A DNA stretch of 42,500 nucleotides, taken from NCBI GenBank assembly GCA_002394335.1, contig DGTP01000001.1, forward strand, positions 103,403 through 145,902, in the 5' to 3' direction. Source of the DNA: Bacteroidales bacterium UBA4333. Lineage in GTDB: Bacteria > Bacteroidota > Bacteroidia > Bacteroidales > Paludibacteraceae. Below are positions 14,873 through 24,003 of this stretch, in pieces. How positions within the stretch are numbered: position 1 is the stretch's first letter; each line of letters starts with the position of its first letter. A program made the position numbers and the translations under genes. The notes under the pieces are model-generated. The model was not told where the DNA came from, did no database searches, and saw nothing but the letters and a program-made list of their open reading frames with translations.

Positions 14873-15801
14873 ACAAGAAAGATCTGAGAATAGTATTTTT
14901 AGGCACGCCGGAGTTCGCAACGGCCTCGCTGCGTGCGTTGGTAGAAGGCGGATATAATGTAGTGGCGGCGGTAACGATGCCCGACAAACCGGCAGGACGC
15001 GGACACAAAATGCAGTATTCGGATGTCAAGAACTACGCCCTTTCGGTGAATATCCCTGTCTTGCAGCCGGAGAAACTGAAGGATGAAGCCTTTGTTGAAG
15101 AACTGCGTTCTTACAACGCCGACCTGCAGATAGTAGTGGCATTCAGAATGTTGCCGGAGGTGGTATGGGCAATGCCGCGACTGGGGACATTCAATCTTCA
15201 TGCCTCACTGTTGCCGCAGTACCGTGGTGCTGCGCCGATCAACTGGGCTGTGATCAACGGCGATGCCGAAACAGGCGCCACTACATTCATGCTCAAACAT
15301 GAGATCGACACAGGTAACATTATTCTGCAGGAACGAATCCCCATCGGTGAAGACGAGAATGTGGGTTCGGTTCATGACCGCCTGATGGAGCTGGGCAAAG
15401 GGCTGGTGACACGTACGGTGGATCTGATCATTGATTGTGAGAACAGCGGAAAGCCGCTGCCGACAAAGCCTCAGGAGGAGGTGGCGCAAATGCTTCCGGC
15501 ACCCAAGATCTTCAAAGAAGACTGCGAGATACGCTTTGCCGAAAAGACCGCCAGAGAGGTTCATAATTTCGTTCGCGGACTCAGTCCTTATCCCACAGCG
15601 TGGACAAACCTCACTATCAACGGACAGGAGTTCGAGAATGTGAAGATTTATAACGTAGAAGCACTGCAAGGGTGCGAAGCACAGAGTACAAAAGATATCA
15701 TCGTTCCTTGTAAAGAAGGAGCGGTGCGGATTTTGGAGTTACAAGTGCCCGGAAAGAAACGGATGGATGCCAAATCTTTTCTCAACGGGCTGCATGGATA
15801 A
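14869..15801 (+). CDS. fmt: Methionyl-tRNA formyltransferase
   Basis: The 310-residue enzyme formylates initiator Met-tRNA. The N-terminal formyltransferase domain shows FLGTPEFATASLRAL, MPDKPAGRGHKMQ, and the catalytic segment NLHASLLPQYRGAAPINWAV with Asn, His and downstream Asp (EIDTGNII). The C-terminal OB-like domain follows from about 205. It is coupled to lgt by a 4-nt overlap. Confidence 0.96.
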   Translation: MNKKDLRIVFLGTPEFATASLRALVEGGYNVVAAVTMPDKPAGRGHKMQYSDVKNYALSVNIPVLQPEKLKDEAFVEELRSYNADLQIVVAFRMLPEVVWAMPRLGTFNLHASLLPQYRGAAPINWAVINGDAETGATTFMLKHEIDTGNIILQERIPIGEDENVGSVHDRLMELGKGLVTRTVDLIIDCENSGKPLPTKPQEEVAQMLPAPKIFKEDCEIRFAEKTAREVHNFVRGLSPYPTAWTNLTINGQEFENVKIYNVEALQGCEAQSTKDIIVPCKEGAVRILELQVPGKKRMDAKSFLNGLHG

Positions 15802-15816
15802 AATAATTGGTGGTCA

Positions 15817-16371
15817 GTGGTAGATTATTTAGCACTCATAGACAAATACTACGCAGACTCTCCGGAGTTACGGCATATTCTGTTGACGCACAGCCGGCAG
15901 GTAGCCGACCGGGCTCTTGAGATCGTCGCCCGTCATCAGGAATGGGTGGAGAGCGGGGTGGTGGATCCGCAGTTTGTAGAGGAAGCGGCAATGCTGCATG
16001 ACATAGGTATTATCTATTGCAATGCTCCTAAAATCTACTGTATGGGTTCACACCATTATATCGAACACGGCTATTTGGGCGCCGAACTGCTACGCAGGGA
16101 AGGTTTGCCTAAACACGCCTTGGTAGCAGAACGCCATACCGGCACAGGAATAACTCTGGAGCAGATCATCTGTCAGGAACTGCCTATACCGCCCGAACAG
16201 AACTATTGCCCCGAAAGCATCGAGGAGAAAGTAATCTGCTACGCCGATAAGTTCTATTCAAAAAGCCACCTCGGTGAAGAGGTGGCTCTCAGCAAAATCA
16301 AAGCCAATATATGGCATTACGGCCATGATGCTATTTTGCGGTGGAACAGTTTGGAAGAACTGTGTTCCTGA
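15817..16371 (+). CDS. HD-domain phosphohydrolase
   Basis: This 184-residue protein probably starts at GTG 15817, since no in-frame ATG lies nearby. HD-family metal ligands are visible: H in LLTHSRQVADRAL, HD in AMLHDIGII (about 67), H in HHYIEHGYLGAELL, H in AERHTG, and a late D in VICYADKFYSK. It resembles small HDIG hydrolases annotated as metal-dependent phosphohydrolases; the nucleotide substrate is unknown. It is the last gene of the pheS operon and converges on secA with only 9 nt between stop codons. GCCGGC repeats near 16373 and 16395 could form a weak shared hairpin. Confidence 0.85.
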   Translation: MVDYLALIDKYYADSPELRHILLTHSRQVADRALEIVARHQEWVESGVVDPQFVEEAAMLHDIGIIYCNAPKIYCMGSHHYIEHGYLGAELLRREGLPKHALVAERHTGTGITLEQIICQELPIPPEQNYCPESIEEKVICYADKFYSKSHLGEEVALSKIKANIWHYGHDAILRWNSLEELCS

Positions 16372-16380
16372 TGCCGGCTG

Positions 16381-19300
16381 TCAGATTGTTTCTACGCCGG
16401 CTTTGCCGTGGCATTGTTTGTATTTCTTACCGCTTCCGCATGGACACGGGTCATTGGGACGCGGTTTCTTCTCTACATGGATAGGCATCTGGCGTTGCTG
16501 CTCGCGTGTGTCGCGTCCCGCAGCGGCTGCCTGACCGCTTCTGAGTGCAGCCTGCTGCACGGCGTCTTTCTGCATCCGGTAGCGCGACATATCCATGCGC
16601 CTCTGTTGCTGCGCTTGCTGTACGCGATCCGGCTCCTGGCTGTAGATTTGTCCACGGAAGAGCATAGCGATAGTACGGCGGTTAAGCGAGTCTAACATCT
16701 CACGGAAGATACCAAACGACTCTAACTTATAGATCAAGAGCGGATCCTTCTGCTCATAGGAAGCATTCTGTACCGATTGTTTCAGTTCGTCCAACTTACG
16801 GAGGTGCTCTTTCCACTCATCGTCGATGATCAAGAGCAACATGCGTTTCTCGAACTCACGAACCAGTTCCTTCGACTCACTCTCAGCTGCTTTCTTGAGG
16901 TTAACGGCGATATTATAGACGCGTTTGCCGTCGGTGATAGGTACACTGATATTCTCAAACTGTGCACCCTTTTCCTCATATACGCGTTGAATAACAGGAT
17001 TAGCAGTCCTGATCATTGTATCCATCCGGCGTTTGAAGGTCTCCAAAGCCGCTTCAGACAATCGCTCCACCAGTCGGTTTTCACGCTCGGTGAAGAAAGT
17101 GTTCTCGTCGAATGGCATATCCATACCAAAGACCTCCAGCACATTGTACTCAAGCGAACCGAAGTCTTTGGTGTCACGGGCGTTGAGAATCAGGTTCTCT
17201 GCCAAGTCGCAGATCATATTGGTGATATCTACGCCTATACGCTCACCCATCAAAGCGTGGCGGCGCTTGGCGTAGATCACATTACGCTGCTGGTTCATCA
17301 CGTCATCGTATTCGATAAGGCGTTTACGGATACCAAAGTTGTTCTCCTCCACCTTCTTCTGCGAACGCTCGATAGAGTTGGAGATCATGGAGTGCTCGAT
17401 CATCTCTCCTTCCGGCAGACCCATGCGGTCCATGATCTTGGCTACCCGTTCCGAACCGAACATACGCATCAGATCGTCCTCCAGCGATACATAGAAGACA
17501 GAACTACCGGGATCTCCCTGACGGCCTGAACGACCGCGCAGCTGTCTGTCCACACGCCGGCTCTCATGTCGTTCGGTACCGATGATTGCCAAACCTCCGG
17601 CTTTCTTAACATCGTCGGTGAGTTTGATATCCGTACCACGACCTGCCATGTTCGTAGCAATCGTCACAACACCTGTCCGTCCAGCTTCGGCTACCACTTG
17701 TGCCTCCTGCTGGTGCAACTTGGCATTGAGGACATTGTGCTTGATCTTACGGAAGTTGAGCATCTTGCTGAGCAACTCCGATATCTCGACGCTGGTGGTA
17801 CCTACCAATACCGGTCTTCCCTTTTTGACCATTGCCTCGATCTCGTCGATGACGGCATTGTATTTCTCGCGTTTGGTGCGGTAGATACGGTCATTCATGT
17901 CTATGCGGGCAATAGGCTTGTTGGTAGGAATGACTACCACGTCCAGTTTGTATATATTCCAGAACTCACCGGCCTCGGTCTCGGCTGTACCGGTCATACC
18001 TGAGAGCTTGTTATACATACGGAAATAGTTCTGCAAGGTAATAGTAGCGAAAGTCTGTGTAGCAGCCTCGACCTTCACATTCTCTTTTGCCTCTACAGCC
18101 TGGTGCAAGCCATCCGACCAACGGCGACCTTCCATTACACGACCGGTCTGCTCATCGACAATCTTCACCTCACCTCCATCAATGATATAATCCACATCTT
18201 TCTCAAAGAGCGTATAGGCCTTGAGCAACTGGTGAACGGTATGTACGCGCTCTGACTTGACGGAGTAGTTGGTCATTATCTCGTCCTTCTTCTGCTGTTT
18301 CTGCTCAGCTGTGAGCCCTGTTTCGTTCTCCAGTTCTGCCAACTCCGAACCCACATCCGGCAGGACGAAGAACTGCGGATCTTCTGTAGAACCGGTCATG
18401 AGGTCAATACCCTTGTCGGTCAGCTCGATAGTCTTGTTCTTCTCGTCGATAACGAAATAAAGTTCGTCAGTAGCGATGTGCATGTTCTTCTCGTTCTCCT
18501 GGAGGTAGAACTCTTCAGTCTTCTGCAGACGCACTTTGACACCGGTCTCGGAGAGGTATTTGATAAGGGCTTTGTTCTTAGGCATTCCCTTATATGTACG
18601 GAAGAGTGCCAACTCGCCTTCCTCGCGCTCCTTGGGATCGTCCGAACCCATCTTCTGTTTGGCTTCAATGAGCAGTTTGGTGGTGAGATTGTTTTGCATC
18701 TTTACCAGTCTCTCCACGCGATCCTTGTATTCGTCGAACATCTGGTCTTCGCCTTTGGGCACAGGACCTGAGATGATAAGCGGTGTACGGGCATCGTCAA
18801 TCAAGACGGAGTCCACCTCGTCCACAATAGCGAAATTATGGCCGCGCTGTACCAAGTCCAGTGGCGATATAGCCATGTTGTCACGGAGATAGTCGAAACC
18901 GAACTCATTGTTAGTACCGAAAGTAATATCGCAGGCATAGGCTCTGCGGCGTGCCTCCGAGTTTGGCTGGTGCTTGTCAATACAATCAACAGTCAGGCCA
19001 TGGAACATATAGAGCGGTCCCATCCACTCGCTATCACGTTTGGCAAGATAGTCATTGACAGTCACTACATGTACACCCTCATGGGTGAGCGCGTTAAGGA
19101 ATACCGGCAGGGTGGCAACAAGGGTCTTACCTTCACCGGTAGCCATCTCGGCGATTTTGCCTTGGTGCAGTACAACACCGCCAAAGAGCTGTACATCGTA
19201 GTGGATCATATTCCAGGTAATCTCGTTGCCGCCGGCAGTCCAGTGGTTGTAATAGACAGCCGTATTGCCCATTATTTCGATGAAGTCATAACGCTCATCG

Positions 19301-19719
19301 GCAGCCAGATCGCGGTCGTGCTGAGTTGCTGTAACGCACACTTTCTCGTTCTCGGCAAAACGGCGTGCTGTGGACTTGACAATAGCAAAAGCCTCAGGAA
19401 GGATGGCTTCCAGTTCCTGCTTGTAGGTTTCTTTAATCTCTTTCTCGAGTTTGTCCACTTCGTCATAGACTTTTTCCCGCTTGTCGATCTCCAGCGAGTC
19501 AATGGACGCCTTGAGTCCGGCAATCCGCTCTTTCTTATCTTTGACAGCCGCTTGAAGACGCTCCATCAAAGCTTGCGAACGTGCACGAAGGTCATCGTTG
19601 GAGAGCTTGTCGATATCTTGATAGGTCTCCTTGATTTTCTCTACGTAAGGCTGGATGGCACGCATGTCCTTTTGCGCCTTGTTGCCAAAAATCTTAGTAA
19701 TTAATTCTACAAAACTCAT
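16381..19719 (-). CDS. secA: Preprotein translocase ATPase SecA
   Basis: The 1112-residue ATPase drives secretion through SecYEG. Motifs: Walker A MATGEGKTLVATLP, Walker B region IVDEVDSVLIDDARTPLIIS, the DEAD-motor motif TNMAGRGTDI, the arginine-rich GRSGRQGDPGSS, and a C-terminal zinc-binding SEC-C motif NDPCPCGSGKKYKQCHG. It is longer than the roughly 900-residue E. coli protein. Extra length lies in an acidic, helical insertion around residues 340-480 and in a Gln/Arg-rich linker near 1040-1085, as is usual in Bacteroidetes. It is monocistronic, with its own promoter overlapping an upstream terminator. Confidence 0.97.
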   Translation of the reverse strand: MSFVELITKIFGNKAQKDMRAIQPYVEKIKETYQDIDKLSNDDLRARSQALMERLQAAVKDKKERIAGLKASIDSLEIDKREKVYDEVDKLEKEIKETYKQELEAILPEAFAIVKSTARRFAENEKVCVTATQHDRDLAADERYDFIEIMGNTAVYYNHWTAGGNEITWNMIHYDVQLFGGVVLHQGKIAEMATGEGKTLVATLPVFLNALTHEGVHVVTVNDYLAKRDSEWMGPLYMFHGLTVDCIDKHQPNSEARRRAYACDITFGTNNEFGFDYLRDNMAISPLDLVQRGHNFAIVDEVDSVLIDDARTPLIISGPVPKGEDQMFDEYKDRVERLVKMQNNLTTKLLIEAKQKMGSDDPKEREEGELALFRTYKGMPKNKALIKYLSETGVKVRLQKTEEFYLQENEKNMHIATDELYFVIDEKNKTIELTDKGIDLMTGSTEDPQFFVLPDVGSELAELENETGLTAEQKQQKKDEIMTNYSVKSERVHTVHQLLKAYTLFEKDVDYIIDGGEVKIVDEQTGRVMEGRRWSDGLHQAVEAKENVKVEAATQTFATITLQNYFRMYNKLSGMTGTAETEAGEFWNIYKLDVVVIPTNKPIARIDMNDRIYRTKREKYNAVIDEIEAMVKKGRPVLVGTTSVEISELLSKMLNFRKIKHNVLNAKLHQQEAQVVAEAGRTGVVTIATNMAGRGTDIKLTDDVKKAGGLAIIGTERHESRRVDRQLRGRSGRQGDPGSSVFYVSLEDDLMRMFGSERVAKIMDRMGLPEGEMIEHSMISNSIERSQKKVEENNFGIRKRLIEYDDVMNQQRNVIYAKRRHALMGERIGVDITNMICDLAENLILNARDTKDFGSLEYNVLEVFGMDMPFDENTFFTERENRLVERLSEAALETFKRRMDTMIRTANPVIQRVYEEKGAQFENISVPITDGKRVYNIAVNLKKAAESESKELVREFEKRMLLLIIDDEWKEHLRKLDELKQSVQNASYEQKDPLLIYKLESFGIFREMLDSLNRRTIAMLFRGQIYSQEPDRVQQAQQQRRMDMSRYRMQKDAVQQAALRSGQAAAAGRDTREQQRQMPIHVEKKPRPNDPCPCGSGKKYKQCHGKAGVETI

Positions 19720-19763
19720 ATCTAATTATTCTTTATATCCGTTTTAATGCACAAAATGCGGCA

Positions 19764-19812
19764 CAAAGGTACAAAAAAAATCGCACATGTGCAAATTTAT
19801 GTGCGATTTTTT
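19764..19812 (-). promoter_or_regulatory. secA promoter embedded in a bidirectional terminator hairpin
   Basis: Minus-strand TTG (19792-19794), 20 nt, TACCTTTG (19764-19771). The same bases form a 14-bp inverted repeat: 19775-19788 pairs with 19799-19812 (core TCGCACAT/ATGTGCGA flanked by A and T runs). The -33 TTG lies in the 10-nt loop, and the T-run after the stem lies between -33 and -7. The hairpin is the obvious terminator for the B12 operon ending at 19833. Confidence 0.75.
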
Positions 19813-19832
19813 CGAGTATTAAGCCTTTTCGA

Positions 19833-20549
19833 TTACTTAGCCGGTGCTTTTGCGCCCAGATCATCGAGTGCAAAGTATGCAGGAGTGGTCATACCATGAG
19901 TATTTTTCTTGGAAGAGGTAAGAGCAAATTGGAGCTGGTCAACCGTGCCAAGAGTGCTCAGGTCAACAAAAGTCCAGTCTTTTACATAGTCTTTTCCCTG
20001 AGCCAAGTAGAACTCCACTTTGCTGTTGACAGCACTGCCGTTAAGCGAACCGGTGACAGTCAGCAGAAAGTAGTCATTCTCACCAAAGGGAGCACCTTCG
20101 TCATCCGACATACCGTCACCATTGAGAATGGCATCTACTACCCAAGGAGTATTGCAGACATACATACCAGGAACTTCGGCAGCTGTGTTGAGTCTAACAA
20201 TATCCAAACCTGTGTAAGAGCCCGTCCATACGACAAAATTATTGCCGCTGTGAGCACCACCGGCTGTCGACATGTCGTTTTGAAAGTCGCCTTTGTACTC
20301 GCTGGAGGTCAGGTTAGTCGGTACATTGCCAAAATAATAGGTACCCCATTCCGAAGTCGAAACATCTTGCTGGAGTTGGAAATCTCCGGAGGTGATAAAG
20401 CCGGTTTCCGTAAGGTGCATTACACTCTCGGAAGCAATTTCCAGATTCTCAAAATCTGCTACTTGAACCGTTACTTGGGGTTCCTCTTTCTTTTCACAAG
20501 CTGCAAAAACCAATGCCAATGCAGCTACCAAAAATAGTTGTTTTTTCAT
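19833..20549 (-). CDS. DUF4465-like lipoprotein, candidate BtuH-type cobalamin-binding protein
   Basis: The ATG at 20547-20549 gives 238 residues with a clear lipoprotein signal MKKQLFLVAALALVFAAC (Cys18) and a charged KKEE stretch after it. The longer upstream frame overlaps btuG and is rejected. The mature part is beta-rich (DWTFVDLSTLGTVDQLQFAL ... TPAYFALDDLGAK), the pattern of DUF4465 proteins. Members encoded next to btuB in Bacteroides include surface cobalamin-binding BtuH lipoproteins. Here it is third after the riboswitch, btuB and the btuG-like gene, with a 37-nt gap. Function as a B12-binding accessory is inferred from fold and context; the family call is from memory of the pattern. 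Confidence 0.65.
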   Translation of the reverse strand: MKKQLFLVAALALVFAACEKKEEPQVTVQVADFENLEIASESVMHLTETGFITSGDFQLQQDVSTSEWGTYYFGNVPTNLTSSEYKGDFQNDMSTAGGAHSGNNFVVWTGSYTGLDIVRLNTAAEVPGMYVCNTPWVVDAILNGDGMSDDEGAPFGENDYFLLTVTGSLNGSAVNSKVEFYLAQGKDYVKDWTFVDLSTLGTVDQLQFALTSSKKNTHGMTTPAYFALDDLGAKAPAK

Positions 20550-20586
20550 TTTTGAATTGTTGTTGATAAAAGTTAATGATAATATA

Positions 20587-21702
20587 TTATTTTGTTTCGT
20601 ATAACTCGTATGCCCGGTTGATGAGGCATAAATGTCCCGGAATATCTCCGGTTTTGGCTTGCCACCTCTCCTTGCCGTCATAACCGAGGCAGTGCAACAC
20701 GCCGGACGAGACATAATTCTTGGCGTCGGTGAGGAATAGTCCGTCCTCGGTAGGCAGCAATCCGTAAGGGTGTTCGTATTTTGATAAGTCGAAGGGTGAC
20801 TCTTGCTCGCTAAAATTATCGGTCGAGTACAGGCGCAGTTTCTTGTTTTCCGCATCTAGGACATAAGCCGTTGTTCCATAAATAGCGATATTGGCGCAAG
20901 GGGTTTCGATGCGACGGATGACCTCTCCGTTTTTTACTACGGCTACAGAGGGCTTGACAGAGTAGTAGTTTCCTTGGCAGCAGACCCATAACTTGTGCTG
21001 ATTGTCCACACGCAACCGGGTAGGGTTGAGTCCTACAGGGATCTGTTTTATTTCGTTAAATGAATGCAGGTCGATTACCGAAACGGTAGAGTCGTACCTG
21101 TTAGGCAGGTATCCGCCGGAGTTGCAGACATAGAGTTTATCCTCCATAATGCACAACTCGTCCGGCTGATGACCTACTTTCACCTCACGAGTGATAGCCA
21201 TCGTGGCGGTATCGATCTCAAATACCGAACCTAACATGTCTCCATCCGCCACTGAGCCGACATAGGCGCTTATATAGCCTTTGTTTCCATAGAAAGTGAT
21301 ATACCGGCAGTTGGGAATGTCTATCTGGGCAATGTGTCTTGCCTGCAAATCCATCACCTCCACCTTGTGCGAACAGTTGATAACGGCATAGAGTTTGCCG
21401 CCATACTGCTGAATGTCATTGCCTACATCGCCTAACTCCTTGAGTTGATTGGGGTTCTGTGCACCGTACCAGTTGCTGTAATACGTGCCCGACTCCAAAT
21501 TGACATAATCCAAACGGGCTTTGTTGGTACCCATGTTTCCTTCGCATAAGACATACAATCCTCCTTGGCGCACCTCCTCTGTGACCTGTGTGCCGATAGT
21601 AGGATAAACGACTTCGTCCCCCCGGCATGAAGTCAGTAAAAATGAGCAAATAGCAAGTGAACAAATGCTGAATGATTTTAATATTTTACAGCTACAGTGC
21701 AT
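20587..21702 (-). CDS. btuG: BtuG-like beta-propeller surface lipoprotein
   Basis: The ATG at 21700-21702 gives 371 residues, overlapping the end of btuB by 25 nt. The lipoprotein signal ends LLTSC (Cys26), followed by RGDE, which could act as a surface-export signal. The mature protein is a YncE/DUF5074-type seven-bladed propeller with repeats such as YVLCEGNMG, YVCNSGGYLPNRYDSTVSVID, IPVGLNPTRLRVDNQHKLWV and YVLDAENKKLRLY. In Bacteroides, BtuG sits on top of BtuB and captures cobalamin with very high affinity. The assignment rests on fold, position directly after btuB and riboswitch control. Confidence 0.8.
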   Translation of the reverse strand: MHCSCKILKSFSICSLAICSFLLTSCRGDEVVYPTIGTQVTEEVRQGGLYVLCEGNMGTNKARLDYVNLESGTYYSNWYGAQNPNQLKELGDVGNDIQQYGGKLYAVINCSHKVEVMDLQARHIAQIDIPNCRYITFYGNKGYISAYVGSVADGDMLGSVFEIDTATMAITREVKVGHQPDELCIMEDKLYVCNSGGYLPNRYDSTVSVIDLHSFNEIKQIPVGLNPTRLRVDNQHKLWVCCQGNYYSVKPSVAVVKNGEVIRRIETPCANIAIYGTTAYVLDAENKKLRLYSTDNFSEQESPFDLSKYEHPYGLLPTEDGLFLTDAKNYVSSGVLHCLGYDGKERWQAKTGDIPGHLCLINRAYELYETK

Positions 21703-23786
21703 CGTATATTTTGTTTGGGCATCGGGTAGTTTTGTATCACTTCGTAGTCCTGCCCGAGCAGATTGTTGATTTCTATATTGGCTTTGAGCCATGTGGTACG
21801 GTTGTTCCAAGTAGGGATATTCCATTCCCCATACAAAGACAGATCATGGGTGTACCACGGTTGTACATAGTTATATATACTGTTCTCCTGCTGCGAATAC
21901 CTCTCGCCTACGTATATAAAGGAGTAGTTCAGCCCATAATGGTCGCCTCGTTTGCTCTCCCAGTCCAATCCCGCAACGGCGCTACCGCTATGCCAGGGGA
22001 TATACGGAATCTGGTGCCCATAATAGACATCTGAAGGCGAAGTGAGATCAACAGCTGTCTGGTAGGTGTAGTTCAAGCGTGTACGGAGGGTGAAACGCAG
22101 GGGCAAAGAGAGTGATAAGTCGGCTTTTGCATCAATACCGTTGATTTTCACATCGCCCAGATTGAGCATCGTCCAACGGAACTGCTGCCCTTTGGGGTAG
22201 GCGATGATCTTATCCGTCACGCGGTTGTAGTAGTAGGAGACCGTTGCGCTGATCGAAGACTTCTCTCCCCGGTGCTCCGTCCCGCTGATAGACGGGAGAG
22301 AGGTTTTATACGCCAGTTCGACAGAATGCTGGCGGGCTAACTCCGGTCTCAGATCGGCATTGCCGAGGTCGGTGTAGTAAAGGTCGTTGAAAGTGGGATA
22401 GCGGTAACTTTGCTTGTAATAGGCATTGAAACTAAGGTCTATGGCAGGGTAGGGACGCAGCGAAAGAAATACGCCCGGTGTCACACGGGGCTTTTTGTTT
22501 GTCCCTTTATCTCGGGAACTTAGTCCCTTCGTTCCTTGTACATGGGTCATCAGCATAGATGCCTGCAAACGCAAATACTCCCGGAAGTTAAACGCTGTAG
22601 CGGCAGAGAGCCAATGACTATGCCGATCAAAATGCTCTCGCAGGGGATGCCCGTTATCCACGAGCAGCAAGTTGTCACGCCTCAATGTGTTGTATTGAAA
22701 ATCATACGCAGCAGACAGATCCCACCACTTGAATATCTGTATCTTGTTGGCAAACGAGAGATAGACCTCCTGCTGGGTGTATTCGTTATCGGAAGGCAGT
22801 AGCCGCTCGTCGTAGTTCTTATAATGGGTATAGTCGTTGGCATATTTAAGGAGCACGCGTGTCTGCCATCTTCCCCACTCGTCCTGCCACTGCCCTTGCA
22901 CAAAGCTATTTCTGTCCCATAAGCGCTCTCCATTTCGCCAGACATTATTGACGATAGCTCCAGGCACCCCCCGCTCACTATAATAGTTATATCCGTGTAT
23001 CCGCCAGAAACCCGTATTGCGATAATAGTGATGTATTCCAACCTCAGTACGAATAGCATTCACGTCGCCGTTTTGGCGTATAGCTGTGGTGTCATAGGCT
23101 GTCTGTCCGTTGGGAAGGACACGCTTGTATCGGAAAGGATATTTGCCGTCAGAATAGACATATTCGGCATCCATGGTAAGAGACAGTCCGTCCCGGAGCT
23201 TTATATCCACACCCACAGAGGGATTGGCCAAAGCAAAACTGCCACAACGCATCTTGGCGTGCACATGGACTTTCTCGTTATCTTTGAAATACGGCCTTCT
23301 ACTCGTCAGATATACATTACCCGCTGCGCCAAACTCCCGAGCCGACTGGAAGATATCGGATTTCTGACCATGGTAGAGGTCAATCTCCTCCATGTTGTCG
23401 AGCGAGAATTTGCCCAAGTCCACTTGCCCGTTTTGGGCATTGCCCAACTGTACACCGTTGTAATAGACAGCTGTATGCTGACTACCCATCGAGCGGACAT
23501 TAATAGTCTTGATACCACCCACACCGCCGTAGTCCTTAAGCTGGACACCGGAGAAATAGCGCAAAGCATCCGCTACTGATAGCGCATTAAGCCGCTCCAG
23601 TTCGGCACCTTTCAGGCTCTGCGGTACAATGACATCCTTGGTCAGTGCACGAGCGGTAATCACGACCTCGTCCATCTCTTTGTGGCGAATGCTGTCGCCG
23701 GACTCCTCCGTCAAAGAAGCCCGCACGCCTATAGGTGCGAAAAGAAAAAAGAATAATATGTATGAACTTCTACGTATTTGCCTCAT
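21678..23786 (-). CDS. btuB: TonB-dependent cobalamin receptor
   Basis: The 702-residue outer-membrane receptor has a signal peptide (residues 1-23, ending GVRASL). A TonB-box-like DEVVITA (about 39) precedes the plug domain (LSVADALRYFSGVQLKDYGG, then IKTINVRSMGSQHTAVYYNG). A 22-strand barrel ends in a typical beta-signal (CTVAVKY). The substrate assignment comes from the cobalamin riboswitch directly upstream and the BtuG-like gene directly downstream. The start codon is 35 nt after the riboswitch. Its last 25 nt overlap the btuG start. Confidence 0.88.
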   Translation of the reverse strand: MRQIRRSSYILFFFLFAPIGVRASLTEESGDSIRHKEMDEVVITARALTKDVIVPQSLKGAELERLNALSVADALRYFSGVQLKDYGGVGGIKTINVRSMGSQHTAVYYNGVQLGNAQNGQVDLGKFSLDNMEEIDLYHGQKSDIFQSAREFGAAGNVYLTSRRPYFKDNEKVHVHAKMRCGSFALANPSVGVDIKLRDGLSLTMDAEYVYSDGKYPFRYKRVLPNGQTAYDTTAIRQNGDVNAIRTEVGIHHYYRNTGFWRIHGYNYYSERGVPGAIVNNVWRNGERLWDRNSFVQGQWQDEWGRWQTRVLLKYANDYTHYKNYDERLLPSDNEYTQQEVYLSFANKIQIFKWWDLSAAYDFQYNTLRRDNLLLVDNGHPLREHFDRHSHWLSAATAFNFREYLRLQASMLMTHVQGTKGLSSRDKGTNKKPRVTPGVFLSLRPYPAIDLSFNAYYKQSYRYPTFNDLYYTDLGNADLRPELARQHSVELAYKTSLPSISGTEHRGEKSSISATVSYYYNRVTDKIIAYPKGQQFRWTMLNLGDVKINGIDAKADLSLSLPLRFTLRTRLNYTYQTAVDLTSPSDVYYGHQIPYIPWHSGSAVAGLDWESKRGDHYGLNYSFIYVGERYSQQENSIYNYVQPWYTHDLSLYGEWNIPTWNNRTTWLKANIEINNLLGQDYEVIQNYPMPKQNIRCTVAVKY

Positions 23787-23821
23787 TACTCTGTACCGCG
23801 AGAGTGACGCTAAAAAATCTT

Positions 23822-24000
23822 CGATGGCAGGTTTTCTGACTTGTCTCTTTCTACCGCCTTCCCGTTCCCTGAGGAATAGTGGCTTGTGGCAGAAATGCCG
23901 TGGGTACGGTCAATAAGATTTACAGCAGCGCGTCTGTACAGGATTTACACCTGTTTCCCTATTACCTTTTGGCTACCGATTGTAGCTAAAAGCACCATCT
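23822..24000 (-). ncRNA. Cobalamin riboswitch
   Basis: Read on the minus strand the segment shows the class signature in order: an initial GGTGCTTTTAG stem, GGTAATAGGGAAACAGGTG with the hairpin AAATCCTGTACAG, the CGCGCTGCTGTAA core, GCCACT, GGGAAGGCGG, and the 3' B12 box GTCAGAAAACCTGCC near 23825-23840. It controls btuB and its partners by B12 binding. Only 35 nt lie between aptamer and start codon. They hold a T-run but no obvious terminator stem, so translational control is more likely. The aptamer begins 3-4 nt after the stop codon of the upstream symporter gene, so its promoter must lie within that gene or be shared with it. Confidence 0.93.
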
Positions 24001-24003
24001 ATG

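Noticed and set aside
18838..19704. 288-codon plus-strand frame opposite secA
   Set aside because: SecA motifs on the minus strand are unambiguous.
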